The position numbers and the translations under genes are program-made. DNA of 64,000 bases from assembly GCF_003610775.1 (NCBI RefSeq), contig NZ_RAQO01000009.1, positions 279,423 through 343,422 of the forward strand, written 5' to 3'. The first letter of the stretch is position 1; each line of letters starts with the position of its first letter. Below, in pieces: positions 37,632 to 47,563 of the stretch. Under the pieces are notes generated by a model. That model searched no databases, was not told the origin of the DNA, and saw nothing but the letters and a program-made list of their open reading frames with translations. Source of the stretch: Alginatibacterium sediminis (GTDB taxonomy: Bacteria > Pseudomonadota > Gammaproteobacteria > Enterobacterales > Celerinatantimonadaceae).

Positions 37632-37958
37632 TATATCTTTCTAGACATAAGGGCTAGCTAAATAACGATTTGATTAGGCATACACGATGGCTGATTTTGC
37701 CTGTATTTATTAATAACAAAAAAATGATATTGCTCGCTATTACGTAACTGAAATCAGCATTAGAAAACCGGCCAAGAGTTAATGTAAAAAATAGAACATG
37801 AATGTTGGCTTTGAGCTTAAAGGCGTCTCACTGCGATGATAGCTTTTTGGCTAATATTCCTCGAATTATGGTCAAGGATGAACAAAAGCTAATGTCCACT
37901 ATTGGCTAAAAGCTGTCCTTTGAGAAGACTTATAGTCACTGAAGTAGTTCTTAGGAGG
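37632..37958. other. Non-coding stretch after the SRPBCC gene
   Basis: No supported ORF. Contains diverged fragments of a GGCTAA/GCTGTCCTT-type sequence also found near 35540-35580, suggesting decayed repeats. Confidence 0.35.
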
Positions 37959-37980
37959 CTATGCAGACAATGAGTCGTAA
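37959..37980 (+). repeat. 22-bp repeat, copy 2
   Basis: Identical to 35606-35627. It is 20 bp upstream of the degenerate core at 38001. Confidence 0.6.
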
Positions 37981-38000
37981 CAATTTTACATTCTATATGT

Positions 38001-38016
38001 GGGCAGCATGAAGTGA
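38001..38016 (+). other. Degenerate groEL-end attachment core
   Basis: GGGCAGCATGAAGTGA matches the 16-bp core at 13 positions and still reads Gly-Ser-Met-Lys-stop in the groEL frame. A terminator follows within 50-80 bp, as in the exact copies. Probably the old right edge of a third inserted segment (35816-38000). Confidence 0.5.
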
Positions 38017-38063
38017 GTCATTTCGTATGAACGCTAGGCTTTGGCTTAGCTGCTCATTAAAAG

Positions 38064-38095
38064 CCGTTAGCACTTTGTGTTAGCGGTTTTTTTTT
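38064..38095 (+). terminator. Rho-independent terminator after the degenerate core
   Basis: CCGTTAGCAC (38064-38073) pairs with GTGTTAGCGG (38077-38086), including G-U pairs, with a TTT loop and nine T's. No gene ends just upstream, in keeping with a relic groE-type terminator. Confidence 0.8.
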
Positions 38096-38667
38096 GGATG
38101 TCAATGTGCCCAACAAACAACAATTATTTTAATAATACTGATAGCGGTACGAGTTTGATCGGAGCTTTTAAATAATAGTGCTTGGCTAAATAGCACACAG
38201 CTGCAGTCATGACGCTCATGGCCAAAATCATTGTTAGAGCTGGGTCGAGGAAGGATCACCAGAATATTTAGAGAATGGTTACTCGTAAGCTTACTGAGCA
38301 CCTGTTTATCGATAGATAGCTTGTGAGACACAAAGATCATGGGTTCTAGGATGAGATCTTGGCCTAGCAGTTGTGAGCGCCCGAAGTTGAAGCGCCGACG
38401 ATAGCAAACTCAGCGGATACTTTGCGAGAGAGCTAAGCTTGAAGATGAACTCATCCATATACTCGGATTGCCCTGCAAACGAGCTTGTCAGAAAGTTCTT
38501 TGCATTACCTACTATTACATGTTCGTTTTAGAATGCATTGCTCCTCACCAAAACAGAGTCCCAACAATGGCGAGAACTTATTCCAATTGAGGTGGTAAAG
38601 GAATATTCAGCCCTGCTGAATCGTGTTATAAAAATAGCTTTTCTAGTGCAGGATTTAGTAGGAATTC
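38096..38667. other. Non-coding accessory DNA
   Basis: About 570 bp without a supported gene. A minus-strand 79-codon ORF (38101-38340) has no ribosome binding site and no motif. Fragments near 38390-38470 on the minus strand read YMDEFIF and RRRFNF in different frames, which may be a transposase relic, but this is not certain. Confidence 0.4.
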
Positions 38668-39189
38668 ATGGGAAAGGATATATTACTTCGCGTAGCAATG
38701 CCCGGTGACAGTAGAACAATCGCCTTGGTTCAGCTTCAAGCTTGGCGAAGTGCTTATAATAACATCATGTGTCCAGAGTATTTGGGTTCGCTTAATCTCG
38801 ACTCACTAGAGTCGCATTGGCATCAGGCGTTAATTCAGCCATCTCCAGGTACGACGCTAGTATTAGAGTGTCAGGAGCGAATCGTAGCTTTTGGAGTCTA
38901 TGGACCCGCGCGTGATAGTCATTTTGCAGGCTTAGGCTATGCAGAGTTGTGTTCAATTAATGTCAGCCCCGACTGTTGGACGATGGGCTATGGCAAGATA
39001 TTGATCCAAGAGATGGAAGCTCAGATCAAACGCCGGTGGCCTAAGCTGTATCTGTGGGTAGCGCAAGATAATCAGCGGGCTATCAATTTTTATGGCAAAA
39101 ATGGTTATCATGACAGTACACAGCGGCGCAGTAACGACAGTTTTTCGGCAACGCCGTTTACCGAACAACGCTTCGATAAAAATATTTGA
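38668..39189 (+). CDS. GNAT-family N-acetyltransferase
   Basis: 173 residues. The GNAT fold is shown by LLRVAMPGDSRTIALVQLQAWRSAY (motif C region), AELCSINVSPDCWTMGYGKILIQEMEAQIK (motif A, acetyl-CoA pyrophosphate loop in a Gly-poor form, TMGYGK) and LYLWVAQDNQRAINFYGKNGYHD (motif B). AGGAATTC precedes the ATG. Acetyl acceptor unknown. It is followed 20 bp later by a small exported protein gene, with which it may be cotranscribed. Confidence 0.87.
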   Translation: MGKDILLRVAMPGDSRTIALVQLQAWRSAYNNIMCPEYLGSLNLDSLESHWHQALIQPSPGTTLVLECQERIVAFGVYGPARDSHFAGLGYAELCSINVSPDCWTMGYGKILIQEMEAQIKRRWPKLYLWVAQDNQRAINFYGKNGYHDSTQRRSNDSFSATPFTEQRFDKNI

Positions 39190-39209
39190 ATTCTAGATGA
39201 GAGCTACTA

Positions 39210-39566
39210 ATGAAACGTACATTTCTATTTACATCACTGCTAATAAGCCTTAATAGCTGGTCTACTCCTATAACGATTGACGCGGTAAAGTTTTCCGACT
39301 TAGGAGGGCAGCGTTATCGTGTAGATGTCAGCTTAGTACACGCTGATAGCGGTTGGGATCACTATGCAAATCGATGGTGGCTTGAAGACGACAATGGAAA
39401 CGTTCTTGGTGAGCGGGTTTTGGCTCACCCTCATGTTAATGAGCAACCCTTTACTCGTAGTCAAACGATTCATATCCCAAGTACACTTGAATCAGTCGTA
39501 GTAAAAGCATCTGAAAACCGAGATTCAGATGAAATTGCTAGAAAATTGATATTACTGCCACAATAA
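39210..39566 (+). CDS. Small periplasmic/exported protein of a conserved unnamed family
   Basis: 118 residues with a signal peptide (MKRTFLFTSLLISLNSWS) and one compact beta-rich domain: YRVDVSLVHADSGWDHYANRW, VLGERVLAHPHVNEQPFTRSQ, IPSTLESVVVKASENRD. The GWDHYA-RW and LAHPHVNEQPFTR blocks are the family signature in marine proteobacteria. Function unknown. Lies 20 bp after the GNAT gene. Confidence 0.75.
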   Translation: MKRTFLFTSLLISLNSWSTPITIDAVKFSDLGGQRYRVDVSLVHADSGWDHYANRWWLEDDNGNVLGERVLAHPHVNEQPFTRSQTIHIPSTLESVVVKASENRDSDEIARKLILLPQ

Positions 39567-39893
39567 CAATGCGTGTTCAGCATCCGTGTTACTGATGGGT
39601 TATAGGCCCCAATCTTAAAAAAACATATCCAAAACAAGATCTCAATTTGCAACGCAGTGTAACTTGCGTGTTACAAAAGGCGTGAATAATGCGCTTTCAC
39701 GCATGTTAGAAGTCATTAATATAGCTTTGCAATCCTCGGTATAAATCATACCAATACCAATTTAAAACATACATATTCAAATAAACCACTACAAAACAGT
39801 TATTTAAAGTGTAAATAAAACATTTCTTAAAAATTACAAAAACCCTCTTTTTCCAGCTTACATTGGGTTTCAAAACCGCGCAAAGCTCACATT
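39567..39893. other. Intergenic region upstream of mglB
   Basis: No gene. GCGTGAA/TTCACGC (39680-39686 and 39696-39702) is a 7-bp inverted repeat; the rest is AT-rich. It may contain CRP-type control of mglBAC, but no full site is seen. Confidence 0.4.
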
Positions 39894-39894
39894 A

Positions 39895-39919
39895 TGAGAA
39901 CGTTTTCTCAGCCTATAAT
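39895..39919 (+). promoter_or_regulatory. LacI/GalR-type operator and -10 box of mglBAC
   Basis: TGAGAA-CGTT-TTCTCA (39895-39910) is a perfect 16-bp palindrome of the LacI/GalR type. TATAAT follows at 39914-39919, so the operator would cover the -35/-10 spacer and repress by occlusion. The regulator gene is not in the window. Confidence 0.7.
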
Positions 39920-39996
39920 CCCTCTCGAAGTCACGTTACAGATTTTGTAAAGCACCACCCTACGAAATAATAACTAATGAAAAGGAAAGTTCATCC

Positions 39997-40971
39997 ATGA
40001 AAAAAATGACTATACTCGCCACCCTTTGTGCAGGATTAGCAGTTGCTAATGTTGCATCTGCTGCAACAACTCTTGGTTTTACTGTTTATAAGTATGATGA
40101 CAACTTTATGTCAGTAGTACGTCAAGCGATTGAAGCTGAAGGCGAAGCGGATAGCGATGTTAAATTGCTTATGAATGACTCGCAAAACAGTCAATCTATG
40201 CAAAATGACCAAATTGACGTCATGCTAGCGAAAGGCGTAAAAGCATTGGCGATTAACCTTGTCGATCCAGCAGCTGCTCCTGTTGTGATTAAGAAAGCTA
40301 AAGAAGATAACGTACCGGTTGTTTTCTATAACAAAGAACCTTCTGCTGAAGTACTTGCTAGCTATGAGCTTGCTTACTATGTAGGTACTGATTCAAAAGA
40401 GTCTGGCATTATCCAAGGCGAATTGATTGCTAAACATTGGGCTGCGAACCCAGCTTGGGATAAAAATGGTGATGGCGTTGTTCAGTATGTACTTCTAAAA
40501 GGTGAACCTGGCCACCCAGATGCAGAAGCACGTACTAGCTACGTTGTATCTACACTTGCTGATAAAGGTCTTAAAACAGATGAGCTTCATTTAGATACGG
40601 GCATGTGGGATACCGCGATGGCCAAAGATAAAATGGATGCTTGGATTTCTGGTCCTAACGGCGACAAAATTGAAGTTGTAATTGCTAACAACGACGGTAT
40701 GGCTATGGGTGCAATTGAGTCACTTAAAGCTGCCGGTGCTTCTGACATTCCGGTATTTGGTGTCGATGCACTAGCAGAAGCTCTTGCATTAGTTAAGTCT
40801 GGCGCAATGGCCGGTACTGTACTAAACGATGCAGGCAACCAAGCTAAAGCAACTTTCGAGTTAACACGTAACTTGGCAAATGGTTTGCCAGCTGGTGAAG
40901 GTACTGATTGGGTAATCGAGAACAAGATTGTTCGTGTACCTTATGTCGGTGTAGATGCGTCGAATTTGTAA
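39997..40971 (+). CDS. mglB: D-galactose/glucose periplasmic binding protein
   Basis: 324 residues with signal peptide ending ASAA. The mature start [20 protein letters not shown], then [96 protein letters not shown] and [17 protein letters not shown] are near-identical to E. coli MglB, including sugar-binding Asp, Asn and Trp positions and the calcium loop DKNGDGVVQ. It delivers galactose to MglAC and may bind the chemoreceptor encoded downstream. Confidence 0.97.
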   Translation: MKKMTILATLCAGLAVANVASAATTLGFTVYKYDDNFMSVVRQAIEAEGEADSDVKLLMNDSQNSQSMQNDQIDVMLAKGVKALAINLVDPAAAPVVIKKAKEDNVPVVFYNKEPSAEVLASYELAYYVGTDSKESGIIQGELIAKHWAANPAWDKNGDGVVQYVLLKGEPGHPDAEARTSYVVSTLADKGLKTDELHLDTGMWDTAMAKDKMDAWISGPNGDKIEVVIANNDGMAMGAIESLKAAGASDIPVFGVDALAEALALVKSGAMAGTVLNDAGNQAKATFELTRNLANGLPAGEGTDWVIENKIVRVPYVGVDASNL

Positions 40972-40991
40972 TTTGAAGCTCTAAAAGCTCT

Positions 40992-41020
40992 CCAAAGCGG
41001 GGCTGTCTGTCCCGCTTTTT
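40992..41020 (+). terminator. Intercistronic hairpin/attenuator between mglB and mglA
   Basis: AGCGGG (40996-41001) pairs with CCCGCT (41011-41016), extended by AA/TT, and T's follow. Partial termination here would keep MglB in excess over the membrane components, as usual for binding-protein operons. Confidence 0.75.
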
Positions 41021-41038
41021 ATCTAGTTGGTTGATCAT

Positions 41039-42550
41039 ATGACAAGTTCTCAAAGCTCAGAGTTCCTGCTGGAAATGACAGGGATTGATAAACAATTCCC
41101 AGGGGTGAAAGCCCTAGACAAAGTTAACCTTAAAGTAAGACCGCATTCTATCCATGCTCTCATGGGTGAAAATGGTGCTGGCAAATCCACATTATTAAAA
41201 TGTTTATTCGGTATCTATGAAAAAGACGCCGGAGAAATCCTATTTCTTGGAGAGAAAGTTAGTTTTCAATCTTCGAAACAGGCCCTTGAGTCAGGTGTGT
41301 CAATGGTACACCAAGAACTCAACCAAGTTTTACAACGCACGGTAATGGACAATATTTGGCTTGGGCGTTATCCGCTCAAAGGCTTTTTTGTAGACCATGA
41401 CAAAATGTACCGTGACACTAAAGAAGTATTTGAAGAACTCGATATTGATATCGACCCGAAAGTAAAGGTTGCAACACTTTCGGTATCTCAAATGCAAATG
41501 CTAGAAATCGCTAAAGCCTTTTCTTATGACGCGAAAATCGTGATCATGGATGAGCCCACCTCATCGCTTAGCGAAAAAGAAGTTTCTCATTTATTTAAAA
41601 TCATCAAAAAGCTTAAAGAAAAAGGCTGCGGTATTGTCTATATCTCCCACAAAATGGAAGAGATTTTCGAGATTTGTGATGATATTACTATCTTGCGAGA
41701 TGGTGTATGGGTAGATACAAGGCCGCTTGAAGGCCTAACGATGGACGCCATTATTAGCATGATGGTTGGCCGTGAGTTAACACAGCGTTTTCCGCCTAAA
41801 ACAAACGTTCCTAAAGAACCAATTCTTCGCGTTAATAATCTTACCGCGGCTAATCAGCCATCTATCCAAGATATCAGTTTTGACTTACGCAAAGGTGAAG
41901 TTTTAGGTATTGCGGGGCTAGTTGGAGCTAAACGAACCGATATCGTGGAAGCTTTGTTTGGTATTCGTGAACGCTCTGGCGGTGAAATCTTACTGCATGA
42001 CAAAGTGATGCGAAATCGAGATGCTCATGAAGCCATTCAAAATGGTTTCGCTTTGGTCACCGAAGAGCGTCGAGCAACAGGTATCTATGGCAATCTTGAT
42101 ATTACTTTTAACTCTTTAGTTGCCAATGTTGAGCAATACAAAGAAAACTTTGGTTTATTGAGTAATCGCAAAATGAAAAGCGATACGCAGTGGGTAATTG
42201 ATTCGATGAGTGTCAAAACGCCATCGCATCAAACCAATATCGGCTCCTTGTCCGGTGGTAACCAACAAAAAGTGATCATTGGTCGTTGGTTGTTGACTCA
42301 ACCAGAAATTCTAATGCTTGACGAGCCAACACGAGGTATTGATGTTGGGGCTAAATTTGAGATTTACCAATTAATTTTGGAACTAGCCAAGAAAGATAAA
42401 GGCATCATCATCATCTCATCTGAAATGCCTGAGTTACTCGGAATTACAGACAGAATTTTGGTCATGAGCAATGGTCGCAACGCCGGAATTGTTGAGACTA
42501 AGAAAACCGACCAGAGCGAAATTTTGGCATTAGCCGCGCGCTATTTATAA
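41039..42550 (+). CDS. mglA: Galactose ABC transporter, ATP-binding subunit
   Basis: 503 residues with two fused ABC domains. First: Walker [12 protein letters not shown], a [13 protein letters not shown] signature ([14 protein letters not shown]) and Walker [11 protein letters not shown]. Second: degenerate Walker [17 protein letters not shown], strong signature [15 protein letters not shown] and Walker [16 protein letters not shown]. This asymmetry is normal for MglA/RbsA. ATG 41039 is preferred to the TTG at 41027, to match family N-termini. Energises galactose import with MglC. Confidence 0.96.
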   Translation: MTSSQSSEFLLEMTGIDKQFPGVKALDKVNLKVRPHSIHALMGENGAGKSTLLKCLFGIYEKDAGEILFLGEKVSFQSSKQALESGVSMVHQELNQVLQRTVMDNIWLGRYPLKGFFVDHDKMYRDTKEVFEELDIDIDPKVKVATLSVSQMQMLEIAKAFSYDAKIVIMDEPTSSLSEKEVSHLFKIIKKLKEKGCGIVYISHKMEEIFEICDDITILRDGVWVDTRPLEGLTMDAIISMMVGRELTQRFPPKTNVPKEPILRVNNLTAANQPSIQDISFDLRKGEVLGIAGLVGAKRTDIVEALFGIRERSGGEILLHDKVMRNRDAHEAIQNGFALVTEERRATGIYGNLDITFNSLVANVEQYKENFGLLSNRKMKSDTQWVIDSMSVKTPSHQTNIGSLSGGNQQKVIIGRWLLTQPEILMLDEPTRGIDVGAKFEIYQLILELAKKDKGIIIISSEMPELLGITDRILVMSNGRNAGIVETKKTDQSEILALAARYL

Positions 42551-42573
42551 GTATTTGCACTAGGACAATAGAA

Positions 42574-43584
42574 ATGGAATCTTTAAAAAACCTATCCATG
42601 ACGCGATATCTTAAAGAAGGGGGCATCTATGCCGTTCTCTTCATTTTGCTAGCCGTTATTATTATTCAAGAACCGTCGTTCTTAAGTCTACGTAACTTAA
42701 GTAACATCCTTACTCAGAGTTCAGTTCGAATCATTATCGCACTTGGTGTTGCTGGTTTGATTGTCACACAAGGTACGGATCTATCAGCGGGTCGCCAAGT
42801 TGGCTTAGCCGCGGTACTCTCGGCATCATTGCTGCAAGCTGCTGAAAACGTTAACCGTGTTTACCCTGATTTAGGTGAAATACCTATTGTTGGTGTGATT
42901 CTTGTGGTGTGTGCGGTTGGTGCATTTATCGGCCTAGTGAACGGTATTATCGTCGCTTACCTTAAGGTTACGCCATTTATCGCAACCTTAGGTACCATGA
43001 TTATCGTATATGGTGTGAACTCCCTTTACTTTGATTCGGTTGGTGCTTCGCCTATTGCGGGCTTCGATGAGCGCTTCTCTACCTTTGCCCAAGGCTTTAT
43101 TCGACTCGGAGACTTTAAACTCAGTTACTTGCTCTTTTATGCCATCGTTGCTATTTGTGTAGTGTGGGTTATTTGGAACAAGACCGTTTTTGGTAAAAAT
43201 ATCTTTGCCATTGGTGGTAACCCTGAAGCTGCTAAAGTATCTGGTGTAAATGTACCAAAAACCTTGTTAATGATTTACGCATTGTCGGGTGTGTTCTATG
43301 CGTTCGGTGGTATGTTAGAAGCAGGTCGTATCGGTAGCGCCACGAACAACCTCGGTTTCATGTATGAACTTGATGCGATTGCGGCTTGTGTGGTCGGTGG
43401 TGTTTCTTTTGCTGGTGGTGTAGGTAGCGTCGCAGGTGTTGTGACTGGTGTACTCATCTTCACCGTGATCAACTATGGCATGACTTATATTGGTGTGAGC
43501 CCATATTGGCAGTATATTATTAAGGGTAGCATTATCATTTTCGCCGTGGCTTTGGATTCAATGAAGTATGCAGGTAAAAAATAA
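42574..43584 (+). CDS. mglC: Galactose ABC transporter, permease subunit
   Basis: 336 residues with about ten hydrophobic segments. Family motifs include LGVAGLIVTQGTDLSAGRQVGLAAVLSA, FIGLVNGIIVAYLKVTPFIATLGTMIIVYG, FAIGGNPEAAKVSGVNV (ABC-contact loop) and VGGVSFAGGVGSVAGVVTGVL. It starts 23 bp after mglA, so mglBAC is one operon. Forms the inner-membrane channel as a homodimer. Confidence 0.96.
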   Translation: MESLKNLSMTRYLKEGGIYAVLFILLAVIIIQEPSFLSLRNLSNILTQSSVRIIIALGVAGLIVTQGTDLSAGRQVGLAAVLSASLLQAAENVNRVYPDLGEIPIVGVILVVCAVGAFIGLVNGIIVAYLKVTPFIATLGTMIIVYGVNSLYFDSVGASPIAGFDERFSTFAQGFIRLGDFKLSYLLFYAIVAICVVWVIWNKTVFGKNIFAIGGNPEAAKVSGVNVPKTLLMIYALSGVFYAFGGMLEAGRIGSATNNLGFMYELDAIAACVVGGVSFAGGVGSVAGVVTGVLIFTVINYGMTYIGVSPYWQYIIKGSIIIFAVALDSMKYAGKK

Positions 43585-43670
43585 TTCTAACCTAAAATAG
43601 TTAAATATTAAGTCTAGTTGGCCGAAACAATGGTTAGCTAGGCTTTTGCGTATAACAACGAGGGATATAG

Positions 43671-45410
43671 ATGCAGCTGTCATTTAAGGGAAAGGTCTTC
43701 GGACTGTTTGTGTTGATCGTGACACTTTCGGTTTTAACTTCATATTTCGCCACTAATTATTTTGTAAGCGCCTATGTAAATGACTCAACAGTCAAAAGTA
43801 TTGAAGCGCAAATGGCGCTGATTAAAGGCAAAGTTGAAGGCGATGTTCAAAGTAAAATTTTGCTGGCGAGTAATATTGATACCGGATCAGACTCTTTGGA
43901 CGCGTTGCAAGCTAACACTGGTTTTTACAAAATCTACAAAATCATATCTGGAATTGTTTTCACTGATGAAGGTACCGTTTCTGAGGGGCCGTTAGTTGAT
44001 TCTATGATCCCCTTGTTAGATAAGACCGTAAATGGTGTTTATCTTAGTGAACTAGAAATCGTTGAAGACAAACCGATTTTAACCTTGGTTGTGGCTAGTA
44101 GTGAAACCCGTGCCGATATTTTCCGAATTGATTTAAATGATGTTAGCGCTCTGCTTGCCGCAGTGAGTAAAAATGGCGCTCACTTATCTCTGCGAGACCA
44201 AAGCGGGACTGCGGTTTACGCTAACGATTTTACTGATGAACACTTAACGTTTGATATGCCGATAGATGTACAAGGACAGCAGTGGAATCTCTCAGCCTTG
44301 ATTGAAGTTGCTGTTATCGAAGATAGAGTTTCGGCCTTAAACTCGTCAATTACGATTGCATTGTTGGTCAGTGGATTAGTGTTAATTGCTTTGAGTATAG
44401 CGGCCTTCTTTATGGCTTATGCTCCTGTGCGTAACTTGCGCGATGTAGTTGGCAGCTTAGCCGATGGAGAAGGTGATCTTACCCAGCGTCTGGAAGTTAA
44501 AGGAAGTGGTGAGCTGGGCGAAATGGCCACCTCAATTAATGCCTTTGTAGAAAGCTTGCAGGTCATGGTTAAGAAAGTCATGAATAGCAGTGAAGTTTTG
44601 GGTCAAAACGTGCAACAAATCAACACCCAAACCTTCAAGAACCAAGATCTGCTAAACGACCATGTTCAAGAAACCGAACTTGCGATAGCGGCAATCACTG
44701 AAATGAGTGCTACGGCTGCATCAGTCGCCGAAAATGCAGTTGGTGCTGCGCAGCTCACCGATTTGTCGACTCAAAGTGCAGAGCAATGCCAAGCCCAAGT
44801 CAATGAATCAGTAGACAGCATGGGGCAGTTAGTTGGTCAAGTGGACGATATGTCTAAATCGATTAGCGCATTAAGTACTGATATTGAGAACATTGGAAGC
44901 ATCTTAGGAGTGATTGGCGGGATTGCTGACCAAACCAATCTGTTAGCCCTTAACGCCGCAATTGAAGCCGCCAGAGCGGGTGAGCAAGGCCGTGGGTTTG
45001 CTGTTGTTGCGGACGAGGTAAGAACACTCGCGAATCAAACTCAAAATAGTACTAAAGAAATTAACGCCATGTTGTCGCAAATTCAAGCGGGTACAGCCTC
45101 AGTTGTTACTGCAATGGAAAGCACTAGGATAGGCTGTTTAAATAGTGCGGAAACAACCTCTAAAAGCAGCGAGTCTTTGAATGCATTGTTGGATTCAATT
45201 GCTGAGTTATCTGGACTCAATAGTCAGATTGCAACAGCTGCAGAAGAGCAAAGTGCAGTGACCAATGAAATTTCGGAAAACATGTCGAAAATTCAGATGG
45301 TCGTGCAAGATTTGCAACAAAATGGTCAAGCAACTCAAAGTGATGTAGAAGCACTGGAACAAACTAAAACGAGCTTAGCTCAATTGGTTGGTCACTTCAA
45401 AACCCAGTAA
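43671..45410 (+). CDS. Methyl-accepting chemotaxis protein
   Basis: 579 residues. TM1 (about 8-30), a periplasmic sensor domain (about 31-222), TM2 (about 223-245), HAMP ([25 protein letters not shown]), and a signalling coiled coil with the conserved hairpin tip [38 protein letters not shown] position 86 bp after mglC suggests it senses galactose, possibly through MglB as Trg does in E. coli; this is inferred. A hairpin follows the gene. Confidence 0.9.
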   Translation: MQLSFKGKVFGLFVLIVTLSVLTSYFATNYFVSAYVNDSTVKSIEAQMALIKGKVEGDVQSKILLASNIDTGSDSLDALQANTGFYKIYKIISGIVFTDEGTVSEGPLVDSMIPLLDKTVNGVYLSELEIVEDKPILTLVVASSETRADIFRIDLNDVSALLAAVSKNGAHLSLRDQSGTAVYANDFTDEHLTFDMPIDVQGQQWNLSALIEVAVIEDRVSALNSSITIALLVSGLVLIALSIAAFFMAYAPVRNLRDVVGSLADGEGDLTQRLEVKGSGELGEMATSINAFVESLQVMVKKVMNSSEVLGQNVQQINTQTFKNQDLLNDHVQETELAIAAITEMSATAASVAENAVGAAQLTDLSTQSAEQCQAQVNESVDSMGQLVGQVDDMSKSISALSTDIENIGSILGVIGGIADQTNLLALNAAIEAARAGEQGRGFAVVADEVRTLANQTQNSTKEINAMLSQIQAGTASVVTAMESTRIGCLNSAETTSKSSESLNALLDSIAELSGLNSQIATAAEEQSAVTNEISENMSKIQMVVQDLQQNGQATQSDVEALEQTKTSLAQLVGHFKTQ

Positions 45411-45420
45411 AGAAACGGCA

Positions 45421-45449
45421 ATGACAGGCCTAGAAACGGCCTGTCATAT
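45421..45449 (+). terminator. Hairpin after the chemoreceptor gene
   Basis: ATGACAGGCC (45421-45430) and GGCCTGTCAT (45437-45446) form a 10-bp stem. Only two T's follow (ATTCC), so termination may be moderate. Confidence 0.6.
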
Positions 45450-45626
45450 TCCACTCGGCCTTAGTGTTTGGCTATAGTCTTTACCCTTCGTCAGTTCTCA
45501 AGAAGCTTTTTGTCTTCAATCCACGTTTGTAAATAAAGTGCTCCGGATTTAGTTCTCATTTCACTTTAGGTCGTGTTCGACAAGCAAATTAAGTCGACTA
45601 TTCTTTACCCTTTGAGTTTGGGCTTT
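45450..45626. other. Non-coding stretch before the palindromic element
   Basis: No ORF, RNA or repeat recognised. Confidence 0.3.
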
Positions 45627-45788
45627 ATACCAATCCCACTAATTATTTAATCAGCCTAGTCGACTATAATCACTTATATCAGCGTCAAAAACCTTGTCAT
45701 TAGGTCAACTAGTAACTGCGCTTTTTTCCTTGACCTAAGCAATTCTATATACGACTAATGACGACCAACTAATTAGTAGGATTGGTAT
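45627..45788. mobile_element. MITE/REP-like palindromic element
   Basis: ATACCAATCCCACTAATTA (45627-45645) and its inverted copy (45770-45788) match at 18 of 19 bases. A nested TTAGGTCAA/TTGACCTAA inverted repeat (about 45700-45738) sits inside, with partial pairing of TAGTCGACTATA with TATATACGACTA between them. The 162-bp unit can fold into one long structured hairpin and encodes nothing. It ends about 45 bp before the RidA start. Confidence 0.72.
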
Positions 45789-45833
45789 TATACTAATGGC
45801 GATCCCCCATTTCCATTCATTACAGAGGTCTCT

Positions 45834-46202
45834 ATGATTGAACGCTTTGAAACTAAAACTCGTATGAGTCGCGTGGTTAGACACAACGGTACTTTATACT
45901 TGTGTGGACAAGTTGCAGCTGATGCCAACCAAGGCATCAAAGAGCAAACAGAAACTATGTTGGCCAAGGTAGATGAGCTACTAAATCAATATGGTTCTAA
46001 CCGTCAAAGCATGTTGTCAGCCACACTTTACATAAGCAACATGGATAACTTTGCAGCGATGAACGCCGTATGGGATGCATGGGTTCCGGCCGAACACGCA
46101 CCAGCGCGAGCTTGTGTACAAGCGCAAATGGCGCGACCTGAGCTATTGGTTGAAATTTCGGTTACGGCAGCCCAAGTTGGCGTTGACTCAATGACTAGTT
46201 AA
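45834..46202 (+). CDS. RidA-family enamine/imine deaminase-like protein
   Basis: 122 residues. The YjgF/YER057c fold is shown by [65 protein letters not shown] and [26 protein letters not shown]. The Arg in PARACV and the Glu in LVEISV fit the RidA active site that binds a carboxylate. It is closest in pattern to E. coli YoaB. It probably removes reactive enamines from PLP enzymes. Converges with, and overlaps by 4 bp, the regulator gene at 46199. Confidence 0.88.
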   Translation: MIERFETKTRMSRVVRHNGTLYLCGQVAADANQGIKEQTETMLAKVDELLNQYGSNRQSMLSATLYISNMDNFAAMNAVWDAWVPAEHAPARACVQAQMARPELLVEISVTAAQVGVDSMTS

Positions 46203-46816
46203 GCATTTGAAATCTTATAACTACAGCGCCGAGAACCACTAACAATGTGTTCTTCGCGCCGCACGATGTAATCATTGCCAAGTAAGGTTTGGAAAAGCTC
46301 GAGTTCAGAGCGACAGAAGTTTTGACACGCTTTTGCTGCGGCGCAAATTGGACAATGATTCTCAAGCAAATACCAGTCGCCATCGATTTGCTCTACGCTC
46401 GCCATATAGCCCTCTTCACTGCGCACCAAGGCTAGTGCATTAAGTTTTTGTTCTAAGCCCTCACATTGAGTCATACGTTCACTATAACTGGCAAGCGTGG
46501 CTTGCTCTCGATGACTAATGAGTTTGTCGAGTCCAGCCTCTCCAAAAACCTGCCGTACCGAGTCTATCATTACCACACTCAATTCTTCGTGGCGGTTTTC
46601 GAAATGGCGTTGGCTAGTTTGGGCTAGATACCAGTAACGGGTGGGGCGTCCACGTTCGGCTTTATGATCTTTCCAGAATAAGTCACCAGCTTCTTCCAGA
46701 GATTGTAAGTGCTGTCGCACTCCCATAGAACTGATACCCAAAATTTTTGACAACTGGACCGCAGTGCTCGGGCCGCCCCGTTTTAATTGTAGAAGTATCT
46801 TGTCAGATGTTTTCAT
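46199..46816 (-). CDS. HTH transcriptional regulator with C-terminal four-cysteine cluster (SufR-like)
   Basis: 205 residues. N-terminal winged helix: [44 protein letters not shown], with a basic wing ERGRPTRYW. The C-terminal domain has Cys155-x2-Cys158-x5-Cys164-x3-Cys168 in [23 protein letters not shown], resembling Fe-S cluster-sensing SufR-type repressors. It is divergent from an FMN reductase gene, and the region between holds a strong palindrome, so it probably controls that gene in response to redox or Fe-S status. Confidence 0.82.
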   Translation of the reverse strand: MKTSDKILLQLKRGGPSTAVQLSKILGISSMGVRQHLQSLEEAGDLFWKDHKAERGRPTRYWYLAQTSQRHFENRHEELSVVMIDSVRQVFGEAGLDKLISHREQATLASYSERMTQCEGLEQKLNALALVRSEEGYMASVEQIDGDWYLLENHCPICAAAKACQNFCRSELELFQTLLGNDYIVRREEHIVSGSRRCSYKISNA

Positions 46817-46854
46817 TGCATTACTCCTTAGACCTCCATTTTATGTTGCTAAGC

Positions 46855-46884
46855 AATTAAGTAAACTTTTTTCTTTACTTAATT
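46855..46884. promoter_or_regulatory. Operator palindrome in the divergent region
   Basis: AATTAAGTAAA (46855-46865), 8 bp, TTTACTTAATT (46874-46884) is a perfect 11-bp inverted repeat. More AAG/CTT half-sites follow before a TATAAT at 46904-46909. Likely binding site of the cysteine-cluster regulator. Confidence 0.7.
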
Positions 46885-46937
46885 ATGTAAAGGATCTACT
46901 TTATATAATAATTAGTAAGTGAAAAGGTTTACATATT

Positions 46938-47537
46938 ATGAAGGTATTAGTGGTGTCCTCAAGTCAGCGTCCTGACTCGCAAAGCGCCAAGGTTGCTCAA
47001 TTTATTGCCAGTTCTGCCAGCCAGTTTGAGACCGTTGAGCATATTGATCTGCAAGGTTTGAAACTTAACTATTGGGATGGTGATGACGATAGTCCAGCGA
47101 ACCAAGACGATGTGGTATGGCGCGACATTCATCATGCAAGTGTCGCTGCGGATGCATTCATTCTCATTACTCCTGAATGGGGGGGGATGGCTACCCCAAT
47201 CCTAAAAAGTTACCTCATGCGACTAAATAGTGAAGATGTTGCTCACAAACCGGCCTTGCTGATCTCTGTCGTCAACGGTGTTAGTGGTGCTTATCCGATT
47301 GCGGAGCTGCGCATGAATGCATTCAGAAATAACAAGATCGTACCCATCCCCGACCACATGATTATTCGAGAAGTTGAGCTGGTGTTGAATCACCGAAAGC
47401 CTGAAAACTCACGTGATCATCGTCTTCGAACGCGGATTAGTTTTAGTTTGAATTCGTTGTTTGACTATGCGTTTGCCTTAAAGAATATGGGCAAGCAGCG
47501 CGAACAGCAGCCTCACCAATATCGCTACGGAATGTAG
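46938..47537 (+). CDS. NADPH-dependent FMN reductase family protein
   Basis: 199 residues with a flavodoxin-like fold. KVLVVSSSQRPDSQSAKVAQFI is the FMN-phosphate loop, followed by HIDLQGLKL, and FILITPEWGGMATPILKSYLMRL corresponds to the PEYNGS-type loop. GVSGAYPIAELRMNAFRNNKIVPIPD is the second half. It reduces FMN or quinone-type acceptors with NAD(P)H. Divergent from the four-cysteine regulator; a VOC gene follows 26 bp later. Confidence 0.85.
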   Translation: MKVLVVSSSQRPDSQSAKVAQFIASSASQFETVEHIDLQGLKLNYWDGDDDSPANQDDVVWRDIHHASVAADAFILITPEWGGMATPILKSYLMRLNSEDVAHKPALLISVVNGVSGAYPIAELRMNAFRNNKIVPIPDHMIIREVELVLNHRKPENSRDHRLRTRISFSLNSLFDYAFALKNMGKQREQQPHQYRYGM

Positions 47538-47563
47538 TGAAAACTTAATTAAGGAAATACATC

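Noticed and set aside
38101..38340. 79-codon minus-strand ORF
   Set aside because: No ribosome binding site and no recognisable family; surrounding DNA looks decayed.
38380..38470. Possible transposase relic (YMDEFIF and RRRFNF in different minus-strand frames)
   Set aside because: Resemblance to IS1595-type C-termini is short and broken; could be chance. BLASTX would decide.
39744..39770. ATACCAATACCAATTT upstream of mglB as a second copy of the MITE end
   Set aside because: Only about ten bases match and there is no inverted partner nearby.
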